Shown: positions 1 to 13,396, counted from the first letter of the stretch. The stretch is DNA of 64,000 nucleotides from Mercurialis annua (GCF_937616625.2 NC_065573.1:8943001-9007000), one strand, 5' to 3'. The notes: generated by a model not told the origin, from the sequence alone. Program-made: numbers and translations.

Positions 1-2397
1 TATGTCTTGACGCGTCGTTCCGATTACATAAGGATGGTTAAGTTATATTATGTTATGTGTACGTGAAAACTGTTGCTGGGTTAGTATGTCGCGTCTCAAG
101 TCTCTTATACGCGTCGTTCCGATTACCTAAGCATGGTTAGGTTATATTACGCAAAATGTGCGTGAAAAGTGACGTTAGATTAGTATGTCGTGTCTAAAGT
201 CTCTTTAATATGTCGTTCCGATTACCTATGCATAGTTAGGTTATACTACGCAAAGCGTGCGTAAAGAGTGACACTAGATTAGTATGGCGCGTTTCAAGTA
301 TCTTTAACGCGTCATTTCGATTACCATGCTTTTGTCGCATCATAAGTGTCTCAAACGCGTCGTTTCTGATTACCTAAGCAAAGGGTGCGTAAAAAGTGAC
401 AATAGATTAGTATGTCGCATCTCAAGTCGCTTTAACGTATTTTTCCGATTATCTAAGCATGATTAGGTTATGATAAACAAAGTCTGCTTGAAAAGTGACG
501 CTATATTAGTATGTCGCGTCTCAAGTCTCTTTAACATGTCGTTCCGATTACCTAAGCATAGTTAGGTTATTTTACGCAAAGTGTGCGTGAAAAGTGGCGC
601 TAGATTAGTATGTCGTGTCTCAAGTCCCTTTAACGTGTGTTCCGATTACCTAAGCATTGTTAGGTTATATTACGAAAGTGTGCTTGAAAAGTGACCCTAG
701 ATTAGTATATCGCATCTCAAGTATCTTTAACACGTTGTTTTGATTACCAAAGAATGGTTATGTTATATTACGCCAAGTGCGAGTTAAAAGTATCGCTAGA
801 TTAGTATGTCGCATCACTAGTCTCTTTAACGCGTTGTTACGATTACCTAAATATGGTTAAGTTATATTACGCTAAGTGTGCACGTCTCAAGTCCCTTTAA
901 CGCATTGTTTCGATTACCATGCATATGTCACATTACAAGTCTCTCTAACACATCGTTCCGATTACCAAAGTATGGTTAGCTTAAATACACAAAGTTTGCG
1001 TGAAAAAGATACAATAGATTAGTATGTAGTCGCATGTCTCTTTAACGCGTCGTTCCAATTACCTAAGCATGGTTGGGTTATTTTACGCAAAGTGTGCGTG
1101 AAAAGTGACGCTAGATTAGTATGTCGTATCACAAGTCTCTTTAACGGGTCGTTCCAATTACCTAAGCATGGTTTGGCTATATTACGGGATGTGTTCGTGA
1201 AAACTGTTGCTATATTAGTATGTCGCGTCTCAAGTCTCCTTAAAGCGTCGTTCTAATTACCTAATCATGGTTAGGTTATTTTAAGCAAATTGTTCGTGAA
1301 AAGTGACCCTAGATTAGTATGTCGCATCTCAAGTCTCTTTAACGCGTCGTTCCGAATACCTAAGCATGGTTGTTAGGTTATATTCCACAAAGCGTGCGTC
1401 AAAAGTGATGCTAGATTAGTATGGCGCGTTTTAAGTCTATTTAACGCGTCATTTCAATTACCGTCGTTCTGATTACCTAAGCATGGTTAGGTTATATTAC
1501 GCAAAGTGTGCGTGAAAAGTGACGCTAAATTAGTATGTCGCATCTCAAGTCTCTTTAATGCGTGTTTCGATTACCTAAGCATGGTTAGGTTATATTACGT
1601 AAAGTGTGCGTGAAAAGTGACGCTAGATTAGTATGTCGCCTCTCAAGTCTCTTTAACGCGTCGTTCCGATTACCTAAGCATGGTTAGGTTATATTACGCG
1701 AAGTCTGCGTAAAAAGTGACGCTAGATTAGTATAGCGCGTCACAAGTCTCTATAACGCGTCGTTTCGATTACCATGCTTATTATGTCGCTTAACAAGTGT
1801 CTTTAACGCGTCGTTCTGATTACCTAAGTATGGTTACGTTATATTATGCAAAGTGTCCGTGAAAAGTGACAATAGATTAGTATGTCGCGCTTCAAGTCTC
1901 TTTAACACGTCGTTCTGATTACCCAGGAATAGATAGGTTATATTACGCAAAGTGTGCGAGAAAAGTAACGCTATTAGTATGTCACATCTCAAGTCTCTTT
2001 AACGCGTCGTTCCATTTAGCTAATCATGGTTAGGTTATATTACGCAAGGTGTGCGTGAAAAGTGACGCTCAATTAGTATGTCGCGTCTCAAGGCTCTGTA
2101 ATGCGTCGTTCCGATAACCCAATAATGGTTATTTTATATTACGCAAAGTGTGCGAGAAAAGTTGCGCTAGCTTAGCATGTTGCGTCACAAGTCTCTTTAA
2201 CTCGTATAAGCATGGTTAGGTTATATTACAAAAAGTGTTTGTGAAAAGTAACAATAGATTAGTATGTCGCGTCACAAGTCTCTCGAACGCGTGGTTCTGA
2301 TTACCTAAGCATGGTTAAGTTACATCACGCTAAGTGTGCGTGAAAAGTGATGCTAGATTAGTATGGTGCGTCTCAAGTCTCTTAAACGCGTCGTTTC

Positions 2398-2445
2398 AAT
2401 TACGATGCTTATATCGCATCACAAGTCTCTCTAACGCGTCGTTCC
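2398..2445 (+). repeat. 48-bp short satellite monomer (type copy 1)
   Basis: Consecutive monomer starts lie at 2,398 and 2,446, exactly 48 bp apart. The unit reads as monomer start, then a variant of CCATGCTTA, then the last third of a normal monomer with CACAAG in place of CTCAAG. CCATGCTTA is the reverse complement of TAAGCATGG, found at positions 8-16 of the full monomer. The short unit therefore looks like a deletion of about half a monomer with a 9-bp inverted core at the joint. The same form recurs many times across the window, usually after a full monomer ending CGTTTCGATTA. Confidence 0.85.
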
Positions 2446-4260
2446 AATTACCTAAGCATGGTTAGGTTATATTACGCAAAGTGTGCATAAAAAGTGACGG
2501 TATATTAGTATGGCGCATCTCAAGTCTTTTTAATGCGTCGATTCGATTACCATGCTTATGTCGGGTAACAAGTCTCTCTAACGCGTCGTTTCAATTATCT
2601 AAGCATGGTTAGGTTATACTACGCAAAGGGTGATTGAAAAGTGACGCTAGATTAGTATGTCGCGTCTCAATTCTCTTTAACGCGTTGTTCCGATTACCTA
2701 AGCATGGTTAGGTTATATTACGCAAAGCGTGCGTGAAAAGTGACGCTAGATTAGTATGTCGCGTTCTCAAGTCTGTTTAACCCGTCGTTCCGATTACCTA
2801 AGCCTGGTTAGGTTATATTATGCAAAGTGTTCGTGAAATGTGACGCTAGATAAGTATGTCACGTTCTCTTTAACGCGTTCTGATTACCTAAGCATGGTTA
2901 GGTTATATTGCGCAAAATGTGCTGCAAAAGTGACGTTAGATTAGAATGTCGGGTCTCAAGTCCCTCTAATGCGTTGTTCCGATTTCATAAGCATGGTTAG
3001 GTTATATTACGCAAAGTGTGCGTGTAAAAGGACACTATATTAGTATGTGTCGTTCCAATTACCCAAGAATGGTTAGGTTATATTACGCAAAGTTTGCGAG
3101 AAAAGTAAGGCTAGATTAGTATGTTATGTCTCAAGTCTCTTTAACGCGTCGTTTTCATTACCTAAGCATTGTTAGGTTTTATTATGCAAGGTGTGCCTGA
3201 AAAGTGACGCTAGATTAGTATGTCGCGTCTCAAGGCTCTCTTATGCGTTTGATTACCTAAGCATGGTTAGGTTATATCACGCAAAGTATAGTTCAAAAGT
3301 GACGCTAGATAAGTATGTCGTGTCTCAAGTCTCTTTATCGCGTCGTTTCGATTAACATGCTTATGCCGCGTCACAAGTCTCTCTAACGCGTCGTTCAGAT
3401 TACCCTGATTAGGTTATAGTAAGCAAGGTGTGCGTGAAAAGTAACAATAGATTAGTTTGTCGTATCTCCAGTCTCTTTAATGCGTCGTTCTGATTACCTA
3501 AGCATGAGTAGGTTATATTACGAAAAGTGTGCGTGAAAAGTTACAATAGATTAGTATGTCGCGTCTCAAGTCTATTTAACGCGTCGTTTCGATTACCTAT
3601 GCCTGGTTAGGTTATATTATGAAAAGTATGCGTGAAAACTGACGCTAAATGAGTAAGTTGCGTTTAAATTCTCTTTATCGCGTTGTTCCGATTATCTAAG
3701 CATGGTAAGGTTATAATAAACAAAGCGTGCTTGAAAACTGACGCTAGATTAGTATGTCGCGTCTCAAGTCTCTTTAACGCGTCGTTCCGATTACCTAAGC
3801 ATGGTTAGATTATATTACGCAAAGTGTGCGTGAAAAGTGAAGCTAGATTAGTATGTCGCATCTCAAGTCTCTTTAACGCGTCGTTCCGATTACCTAAGCA
3901 TGCTTAAGTTATACTACACAAAGTGTCCGTAAAAAGTGATGCTAGATTAGTATCGCGTGTCTCAAGTCTCCTTAACGCGTCGTTTCAATTACCATACTTA
4001 TGTCGCGTCACAAGTCTCTCTAACACGTTGTTCCAATTACCTAAGCATGGTTAGTTTATATTACGCAAGGTGTGCGTGAAAAGTAACAATAGATTAGTTT
4101 GTCGCATCTCAAGTCTCTTTAACGCGTCGTTCCAATTACCTAATCGTGGTTAGGTTATATTACGAAAAGTGTGCGTGAAAAGTAACAATAGATTAATATG
4201 TCGCGTCTCAAGTCTATTTAACGTGTCGTTCCGATTACCTATGCATGGTTAAGTTATATT

Positions 4261-4376
4261 ATGAAAAGTATGCGTGAAAACTGACGTTAGATGAGTAAGT
4301 TGCGTCTCAATTCTCTTTATGAAAAGTAAGCGTGAAAACTGACGCTAGATGAGTAAGTTGCGTCTCAATTCTCTTT
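4261..4376 (+). repeat. 58-bp tandem duplication shared by superunits
   Basis: ATGAAAAGTA occurs at 4,261 and 4,319. The 58-bp unit, ending TTGCGTCTCAATTCTCTTT, is repeated with two differences (ATGCG/AAGCG and GACGTTAG/GACGCTAG). The same duplication sits at 26,009 (S3), 42,711 (S4) and 49,295 (S5) with the same 58-bp spacing. It is missing from S2, which has a deletion there. It arose before these superunits were amplified and is a useful marker of common descent. Confidence 0.9.
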
Positions 4377-6782
4377 ATCGCGTTGTTCCGATTATCTAAG
4401 CATGGTTAAGTTTTAATAAACAAAACGTGATTGAAAAGTGACGCTAGATTAGTATGTCGCGTCTCAAGTCTCTTTAACGCGTCGTTCCGATTACCTTAGC
4501 AAGGTTAGATTGTATTACGCAAAGTGTGCGTGAAAAGGGACGCTAGATTAGTATGTCGCATCTCAAGTCTCTTTAACGCGTCGTTCCGATTACCTCTGCA
4601 TGCTTAAGTTATATTACACAAACTGTGCGTAAAAAGTGCTACTAGATTAGTATCGCGCGTCTCAAGTCTCCTTAACGCGTCATTTCAATTACCATGCTTA
4701 TGCGTCACAAGTCTCTTTAACGCGTCGTTTCGATTACCGAAGCATGGTTAGGTTATATTACGCAAATTGTGCGTGCAAAATGACAATAGATAGTATGTCG
4801 CGTCTCAAGTCTATTTACCGCGTCGTTCCGATTACGTAACCATGGTTAGGTTATATTACGCAAGGTGTGCGTGAAATGTGAAGCTAGATTAGTATGTCGC
4901 ATCTCAAGGCTTTTTAATGCGTCGTTCCGATTACCTAAGCATGGTTAAGTTATATAAGGCAAAGTGTGCGTAAAAAGTGACGCTAGATTAGTATATCGTG
5001 TCTCAAGTCTCTTTAAAGCGTTGTTCCGATTAACTAAGCATGGTTAGGTTATACTATGCAAAGTGAGTGTAAAACGTGAGCTAGATTAGTATGGCGCGTC
5101 TCAAGTCTCTTTAACGCGTCGTTTGATTACCATGTTTATGTCGCGTCACAAGTCTCTCTCTCGCGTCATTCCGATTACCTAAGCATGGTTAGGATATATT
5201 ACGCAAAGGGTTCGTGAAAAGTGTAGCGTCTCAAGTTTGTTTAACGCGTCGTTCCGATTACCTCAGCATGGTTAGGTTATATTACGCAAAGTGTGCATGA
5301 AACGTGACGCTAGATAAGTATGTCGTGTCACAAGTCTCTTTAACGTGTCGTTCCGATTGCCTAAGCATGGTTAGGTTATATTACACAAAGAGTGCTTGAA
5401 AAGTGACGCTAGATTACTATGTCGCGTTTAAGGTCTCTTTAACGCGTCGTTCCGATTTATCCAAGAATGGTTAGGTTATATTACGCAAAGTGTGCGAGAA
5501 AAGTAACGCTAGATTAATATGTTTCGTCTCAAGTCTCTTTATCGCGTCAATTCGATTACTATACTTCTCTCGCGTCACAAGTCTCCTTAACGCGTCGTTC
5601 CGATTACCTAAGCATGGTTAGGTTATATTACGCAAATTGTGCGTAAAAAGTGACGTCAGATTAATATGTCGCGTCTCAAGACTCTCTAACGCGTCGTTCT
5701 GATTACCTAAGCATGGTTAGGTTATATTACGCAAAGAGTGCGTGAAAAGTGACGCCAGATTAGTATGTCGCGTCTCAATTCTCTTTAACGCGTTGTTCCG
5801 ATTACCTGACACTAGATAAGTATGTCGCGTTCTCAAGTCTGTTTAACCAGTCGTTCCGATTACCTAAGCATGGTTAGGTAATATTACGCAAAGTGTTCGT
5901 GAAATGTGACGCTAGATAAGTATGTCGCGTTCTCCCAGTCTCTTTAACGCCTCGTTTCGATTACTATTCTTATGTCACGTCACAAGTCTCTCTAACGCGT
6001 CGTTCTGATTACCTAAGCATGGTTAGGTTATTGTACGCAAAGTGTGCATAAAAAGGATCAACAGATTAGTATGTTCCATCTCAAGTCTCTTTAACGCGTC
6101 GTTCCTATTACGTAAGCATGGTTAGGTTATATTACGCATAGTGTGCGTGAAAAGTGACGCTAGATTAATAGGTCCAGTCTCCAATCTCTTTAACGCATCG
6201 TTCCGATTAGTATGTTTTGTCTCAAGTCTCTTTAACGCGTCTTTTCGATTACCTAACCATTGTTAGGTTATATTAGGCTAAGTGTGCGTAAAAAGTGACG
6301 TTAGATTAGTATGTCGCGTCTCAAGTCTCTCTAACGCGTCGTTCCTATTACCTAAGCATGGTTTGGTTCTATTGTGCGTGAAAAGTGTTGCTAGATTAGT
6401 ATGTCGCATCTCAAGGCTCTTTAAAGCGTCGTTCCGATTACATAAGCATGGTTAGGTTATAATACGCAAAGTTTGCGTAAAAAGTGATGCTAGATTAGTA
6501 TGTCGCTTCTCCAGTCTCTTTAACGCGTCGTTTCGATTACCATGCTTATGTCACGTCACAAGTCTCTCTAACGCGTCGTTCCGATTACCTAAGCATAGTT
6601 AGGTTATAGTACGCAAAGTGTGCATAAAAAGGATAAATAGATTTGTATGTCGCGTCTCAAGTCTCTTTAACGCGTCGTTCCGATTACCTAAGCATGGTTA
6701 GGTTATATTACGCGTAGTGTGCTTGAAAAGTGATGCTAGATTAATATGTCCAAGTCTCTTTAACGCATCGTTCCGATTACCT

Positions 6783-6990
6783 AATCTAGCGTCACTTTTC
6801 ATGCACACTTTTCATAATATAACCTAACCATGTTCAGGTAATCGGAACGACGAGTTAAATAGACTTGAGACGCGACATACTAATCTATTGTCACTTTTCA
6901 GGCAAAATTTGCGTAATATAACCTAACCATTCTTAGGTAATCGGAACGACGCGTTAAAAAGACTTGAGACGCGACATACTAATCTATTGT
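6783..6990 (-). repeat. Inverted satellite remnant in S1 (about 0.2 kb)
   Basis: Monomers switch orientation after CGATTACCTAA. The text then reads as reverse complement (TCTAGCGTCACTTTTCATGC, then AACCTAACCATG) until ACTAATCTATTGT, after which + monomers resume with GCTTGAAAAGTGACAATAAA. The two reversed monomers match the last two of the S2 inverted block (18,779-18,985), sharing the ACGAGTTAAATAG and CTTTTCAGGCA variants. The sequence after it matches S2 about 0.85 kb beyond that block. S1 therefore looks like a deletion derivative of the inverted structure. Confidence 0.88.
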
Positions 6991-9900
6991 GCTTGAAAAG
7001 TGACAATAAATTAGTATGTCGCGTCTTATGTCTTTTTAATACGTCGTTCCGATTACCTATGCATGGTTAGGTTATTTTACCCAAAGTGCGCATGAAAAGA
7101 GACGTTAGATTAGTATGTCGCGTCTCAAGTCTCTTTAACGCGTGTTTCGATTACATAAGCATAGTTAGGTTATATTACGCAAAGTGTTCATGAAAAGTGA
7201 CGCAAGATTAGTATGTCGCGACTCAAGTCTCTTTAACGCGTCATTCTGATTACCTAAGCATGGTTAGGTTATATTTAGCAAAAGTGTGCGTGAATAGTAA
7301 CGTTAGATTAGTATGGCGCGTCCTATGTCTCTTTAATGCGTCGTTCCGATTATCTAAGCATGGTTAGGTTATACTACGCAAAGTGTGTGTGAAAAGTGAC
7401 ACTAGATTAGTATGTCACGTCGCAAGTCTATTTAACACATCGTTCCGATTACCTAAGCATGGATAGATTATTTTACGGAAAGTATGCGTGAAAAGTGACG
7501 CAAGATCTGTATGTCCGGTCTTAATTCTCTTTAACGCGTTGTTCTGAGATTACCTATGCATGGTTATTTATATTACGCCAAGTGCGCGTTAAAAGAGTCG
7601 TTAGATTAGTATGTCGTGTCACAAGTCTCTTTAACGAGTCGTTACGATTACCTATGCATGGTTAAGTTATATTACGAAAAGTGTGTGTAAAAACTGACGC
7701 TAGATTAGTATGGCGCGTTTCAAGTCTCTTTAACGCGTCGTTTCGATTACCATGCTTATTTCACGTTATAAGTCTATCTAACTCGTCGTTCTGATTACCA
7801 AAGCATGGTTAGGCTATATTACGCAAAGTGTGCGTGAAAATTGACAATAGATTAGTATGTCAAGTCTCTTTAACATGTCGTTCCGATTACCTAAACATGG
7901 CCAGGTTATTTTACACAAAGTGTGCGTGAAAACTGACGCTAGAATAGTATGTCACGTCTCAAGTCTCTATAATGTGTCGTTCGGATTATCTAAGCATGGT
8001 TAGGTTATTTTACGTGAAGTGTGCGTAAAAAGTGACGGTAGATTAATATGTCGTGTCTCAAGTCTCTTTAACGCGTCGTTGTGATTACCTAAGCATGTTT
8101 AGGTTATATTTTGCAATGTGTGCGTGAAAACTGTTGTTAAGTTAGTATGTCGCATCTCAAGTCTCTTTAATGCGTCGTTCCGATTATCTAAGCATTGTTA
8201 GGTTATATTACACAAAATGTGCGTCTAAAGTGATGCTAGATTAGTATGTCGCATCTCAAGTCTCTTTAATGCGTCGTTCCAATTACCTAAGCATGGCTAG
8301 GTTATATTACGCAAAGAATGCGTGAATAGTGACGCTAAATTAATATGTCGCATCTCAAGTCTCTTTAACGCGTCGTTCCGATTGCTTAAGCATGGTTAGG
8401 TTATACTACGCGAATTGTGCGTAAAAAGTGACACTAAATTAGTATGACGCGTCTCAAATCATTTTAACGTGTCGTTCCGATTAGCTAAGCATGGATAGGT
8501 TATATTACGCAAAGTGTGCGTAAAAAGTGACGCTAGATTAGTATGGCGCGTTTCAAGACTCTTTAACGCGTCGTTTCGATTACCACGCTCATGTCGTTTA
8601 ACAAGTGTCTTTATCGCATCGTTCTGATTACCTTAGCATGGTTAGGTTATATTATATAAAGTGTGCGTGAAAAGTGACGCTATATTAGAATGTCGCGCCT
8701 CAAGTCTCTTTTACGCGACGTTCCAATTATCTAAGCATGGTTAGGTTATATACGCAAAGAGTGCGTTAATAGTGACGCTTGATTAGTATGTCGAGTCACA
8801 AGTCTCTCTAACCTGTCGTTCCAATTACCCATGGTTAGGTTATATTAAGCAAAGTGCGCGTGAAAAATGACGCTAGGTTAGTATGTCGCGTCGCAAGTCT
8901 CTCTAACGCGTCGTTCCGATTACCTAAGCATGGTTAGGTTATATTACGCAGAGTGTGCGTGAAAAGTGACTCTCGATTAGTATGTCGCGACTCAAGTCTC
9001 TTTAACGCGTCGTTCCAGTTACCTAAGCATGGTTAGGTTGTTATACGCAAAGTGTGCTTTAAAAGTGACGCTAAATTAGTATGTCGCGTCATAAGTCCGC
9101 AAAGTGTGCGTAAAAAGTGACGCTAGATTAGTATGGCGCGCTTCGATTACCATGCTTATGTCGCTTAACAAGTGTCTCTAACGCGTCGTTCTAATTACCT
9201 AAGTATGGTTAGGTTATATTATACAAAGTGTGCGGGAAAAGTGACGCTAGATTAGTATGTTGCACCTCAAGTATCATTAACGTGTCGTTCCGATTATCTA
9301 AGCATGGATATGTTATATTGCGCCAAGTGCGCGTTAAAACTGTTGCTCGATTAGTATGTCGTGTCTCAAGTCTCTTTAACGCGTTGTTACGATTACCTAA
9401 GCATGGTTAGGTTATATTACGCAAAGTATGCGTAAAAAGTGACGCTAGATTAGTATGTCGCGTCTTAAGTCTCTTTAACGCGTCGTTACGATTATCTAAG
9501 CATGGTTAGGTTATTAGAAGCAAAGTGTGCGTGAAAAGTGACGGTAGATTAGTATGTCGTATCTCAAGTCTCTTTAACGCGTTGTTCCGATTACCTAAGC
9601 GTGTTTAGGTTATATTATGCAATGTGTGCGTGAAAACTGTTCTTAGGTTAGTATGTCGCATCTCAAGTCTCTTTAACGCGTCGTTCCGATGACCTAAGCA
9701 TGGTTAGGTTATATTGTGCAAAATGCACATGAAGAGTGACGCTAGATTAGTATGTCGCATCTCATGTCTCTTTAACGCGTCGTTCCGATTACCCTAAGCA
9801 TGTCGTTCTGATTGCTTAAGCATGGTTGAGCTATATTATGCAAAGTGTGCATAAAACGTGACGCTGAATTAGTATGACGCGTCTCAAGTCATTTTAACGT

Positions 9901-10667
9901 GTCTTTCCGATTAACTAAGCATAGTTAAGTTATATTACGCAAAGTGTGCGTGAAAATTTACAATAAATTAGTATGTCGCGTCTCAAGGCTCTTTAACGCG
10001 TCGTTTCGATTACCTAAATATGGTTAGGTTATTGTACACAAGGTGTGCGTGAAAAGTGAAGCTAGATTAGTATGTCGTGTCTCAAGTCTCTTTAACGCGT
10101 CATTCCGATTACCTAAGAATGGTTTAGTTATTTTACGAAAAGTGTGCGTGAAAAGTGACGCTAGATTAGTATGTCGCGTCTCAAGTCTTTTTAACGTGTC
10201 TTTCCGATTACCTAAGCATGATTATGTTATATTACGCCAAGTGCGCGTTTATAGTGTCGCTAGATTAGTATGTCGCATCACAATTCCCTTTAATGCGTTG
10301 TTACAATTACCTAAGCATGGTAAGTTATATTACGCAAAGTATGCGTTAAAAGTGACGCTAGATTAGTATGGCTCGCCTCAAGTCTCTTTAACGCATCGTT
10401 TCAATTACCTAAGCATGGTTAGGTTAATTTACGCAAAGTGTTCGTGAAAAATGACGCTAGATTATGTTGCATCTTAAGTCACTTAAACTCGTTGTTCCGA
10501 TTCCCAAAAGCATGGGTAGGTTATTTTACACAAAGTGTGCGTGAAAAGTGACGCTAGATAGTATGTTGCATCTCAAGTCTCTTTAACGCGTCGTTCCGAC
10601 ATGGTTAGGTTATATTACACAAAGAGTGTGTGAATAGTGACTCTAGATTAGTATGGCGCGTTTCAAG

Positions 10668-10690
10668 TCCCTTTAACGCGTTGTTTTGAT
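10668..10690 (+). other. S1/S2 recombination joint
   Basis: Left of the joint the sequence equals the end-part of the superunit (CAAGTCCCTTTAACGCG, as at 38,184). Right of it the sequence equals the start-part (TTGTTTTGATTACCAAAGAA, as at 735). Both parents have a TTTAAC-rCG motif here, so the exchange lies within monomer homology. About 0.4 kb of unit end and 0.7 kb of unit start are missing compared with the S3/S4 and S5/S6 boundaries. Confidence 0.75.
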
Positions 10691-13396
10691 TACCAAAGAA
10701 TGGTTATGTTATATTACGCCAAGTGCGAGTTAAAAGTGTCGCTAGATTAGTATTTCGCATCACTAGTCTCTTTAACGCGTTGTTACGATTACCTAAATAT
10801 GGTTAAGTTATATTACGCTAAGTGTGGACGTCTCAAGTCCCTTTAACGCATTGTTTCGGTTACCATGCATATGTCACATTACAAGTCTCTCTAACACATC
10901 GTTCCGATTACCAAAGTATGGTTAGCTTAAATACACAAAGTTTGCGTGAAAAAGAGACAATAGATTAGTATGTCGCGTCGCATGTCTCTTTAGCGCGTCG
11001 TTCCAATTACCTAAGCATGGTTGGGTTATTTTACGCAAAGTATGCGTGAAAAGTGACGCTAGATTAGTATGTCGTGTCACAAGTCTCTTTAACGGGTCGT
11101 TCCAATTACCTAAGCATGGTTTGGTTATATTACACGATGTGTTCGTGAAAACTGTTGCTAGATTAGTATGTCGCGTCTCAAGTCTCCTTAAAGCGTCGTT
11201 CTAATTACCTAATCATGGTTAGGTTATTTTACGCAAATTGTTTGTGAAAAGTGACCCTAGATTAGTATGTCGCGTCTCAAGTCTCTTTAACGCGTCGTTC
11301 CGAATACCTAAGCATCGTTGTTAGGTTATATTCCACAAAGCGTGCGTCAAAAGTGATGCTAGATTAGTATGGCGCGTTTTAAGTCTATTTAACGCGTCAT
11401 TTAAATTACCGTCGTTCTGATTACCTAAGCATGGTTTGGTTATATTACGCAAAGTGTGCGCGAAAAGTGACGCTAAATTAGTATGTCGCATCTCAAGTCT
11501 CTTTAATGCGTGATTCGATTACCTAAGCATGGTTAGGTTATATTACGTAAAGTGTGCGTGAAAAGTGACGCTAGATTAGTATGTCGCGTCTCAAGTCTCT
11601 TTAACGCGTCGTTGCTATTACCTAAGCATGGTTAGGTTATATTACGCAAAGTCTGCGTAAAAAGTGACGCTAGATTAGTATAGCGCGTCAGAAGTCTCTA
11701 TAACGCGTCGTTTCGATTACCATGCTTATTATGTCGCTTAACAAGTGTCTTTAACGCGTCGTTCTGATTACCTAAGTATGGTTAGGTTATATTATGCAAA
11801 GTGTCCGTGAAAAGTGACAATAGATTAGTATGTCGCGCTTCAAGTCTCTTTAACACGTCGTTCTGATTACCCAGGAATAGATAGCTTATATTACGCAAAG
11901 TGTGCGAGAAAAGTAACGCTATTAGTATGTCACATCTCAAGTCTCTTTAACGCGTCGTTCCATTTAGCTAAGCATGGTTAGGTTATATTACGCAAGGTGT
12001 GCGTGAAAAGTGACGCTCGATTAGTATGTCGCGTCTCAAGGCACTTTAATGCGTCATTCCGATTACCTAAGTATGGTTAGGTCATATTACGCAAAGAGTG
12101 TGTGAAAAGTGACCTAGGATTAGTATGTCGCGTCTCAAGTCTATTGAACGCGTCGTTCCGATTACCCAATAATGGTTATTTTATATTACGCAAAGTGTGC
12201 GAGAAAAGTTGCGCTAGCTTAGCATGTCGCGTCACAAGTCTCTTTAACTCGTATAAGCATGGTTAGGTTATATTACAAAAAGTGTGCGTGAAAAGTAACA
12301 ATAGATTAGTATGTCGCGTCACAAGTGTCTCGAATGCGTGGTTCTGATTACCTAAGCATGGTTAAGTTACATGACGCTAAGTGTGCGTGAAAAGTGATGC
12401 TAGATTAGTATGGTGCGTCTCTAGTCTCTTAAACGCGTCGTTTCAATTACCATGCTTATATCGCATCACAAGTCTCTCTAACGTGTCATTCCAATTACCT
12501 AAGCATGGTTAGGTTATATTACGCAAAGTGTGCATAAAAAGTGACGGTAGATTAGTATGGCGCATCTCAAGTCTTTTTAATGCGTCGATTCGATTATCAT
12601 GCCTATGTCGGGTAACAAGTCTCTCTAATGCGTCGTTTCGATTATCTAAGCATGGTTAGGTTATACTACGCAAAGGGTGCTTGAAAATTGACGCTAGATT
12701 AGTATGTCGCGTCTCAATTCTCTTGAACGCGTTGTTCCGATTACCTAAGCATGGTTAGGTTATATTACGCAAAGCGTGCGTGAAAAGTGACGCTAGATTA
12801 GTATGTCGCGTTCTCAAGTCTGTTTAACCCGTCGTTCCGATTACCTAAGCATGGTTAGGTTATATTGTGCAAAGTGTTCGTGAAATGTGACGCTAGATAA
12901 GTATGTCGCGTTCTCTTTAACGCGTTCCGATTACCTAAGCATGGTTAGGTTATATTACGCAAAATGTGCTGCAAAAGTGACGTTAGATTAGGATGTCGCG
13001 TCTCAAGTCCCGCTAATGCGTCGTTCCGATTTCATAAGCATGGTTAGATTATATTACGCAAAGTGTGCGTGAAAAAGGACACTATATCAGTATGTGTCGT
13101 TCCAATTACACAAGAATAGTTAGGTTATATTACGCAAAGTTTGCGAGAAAAGTAAGGCTAGATTAGTATGTTGTGTCTCAAGTCTCTTTAACGCGTCGTT
13201 TTCATTACCTAAGCATTGTTAGGTTTTATTATGCAAGGTGTGCCTGAAAAGTGACGCTAGATTAGTATGTCGCGTCTCAAGGCTCTCTTATGCGTCTGAT
13301 TACCTAAGCATGGTTAGGTTATATTATACAAAGTATAGTTCAAAAGTGACGCTAGATTAGTATATCGCGTCTCAAGTCTCTTTAACGCGTCGTTTC

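Larger units (their letters stand above)
9..10680 (+). repeat. Superunit copy S1
   Basis: The copy starts at a diagnostic junction, GTCTTGACGCGTCGTTCC, followed by the ATGTGTACGTGAAAACTGTTGC variant. The matching junction recurs at 38,622, 45,143 and 55,587. The order of monomer variants then follows the other copies for kilobases; its 742-3,600 interval matches S2 at a steady offset of about 9.95 kb. S1 lacks most of the inverted block, keeping only 6,783-6,990, and has lost about 0.14 kb near 9,940 compared with S2. It ends at the S1/S2 junction, missing the last 0.4 kb of the unit. Confidence 0.85.

Noticed and set aside
9228..9410. 60-residue open frame, also at 21,925, 36,410 and 53,578
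   Set aside because: It is two 33-residue satellite periods read through a mutated TAG. It recurs because the superunit recurs, has no ribosome- or promoter-like context, and resembles no protein family.
10043..10366. 107-residue open frame, repeated at 54,526
   Set aside because: It is three satellite monomers in frame; the start codon and the residues are satellite sequence and it ends at an ordinary monomer stop.
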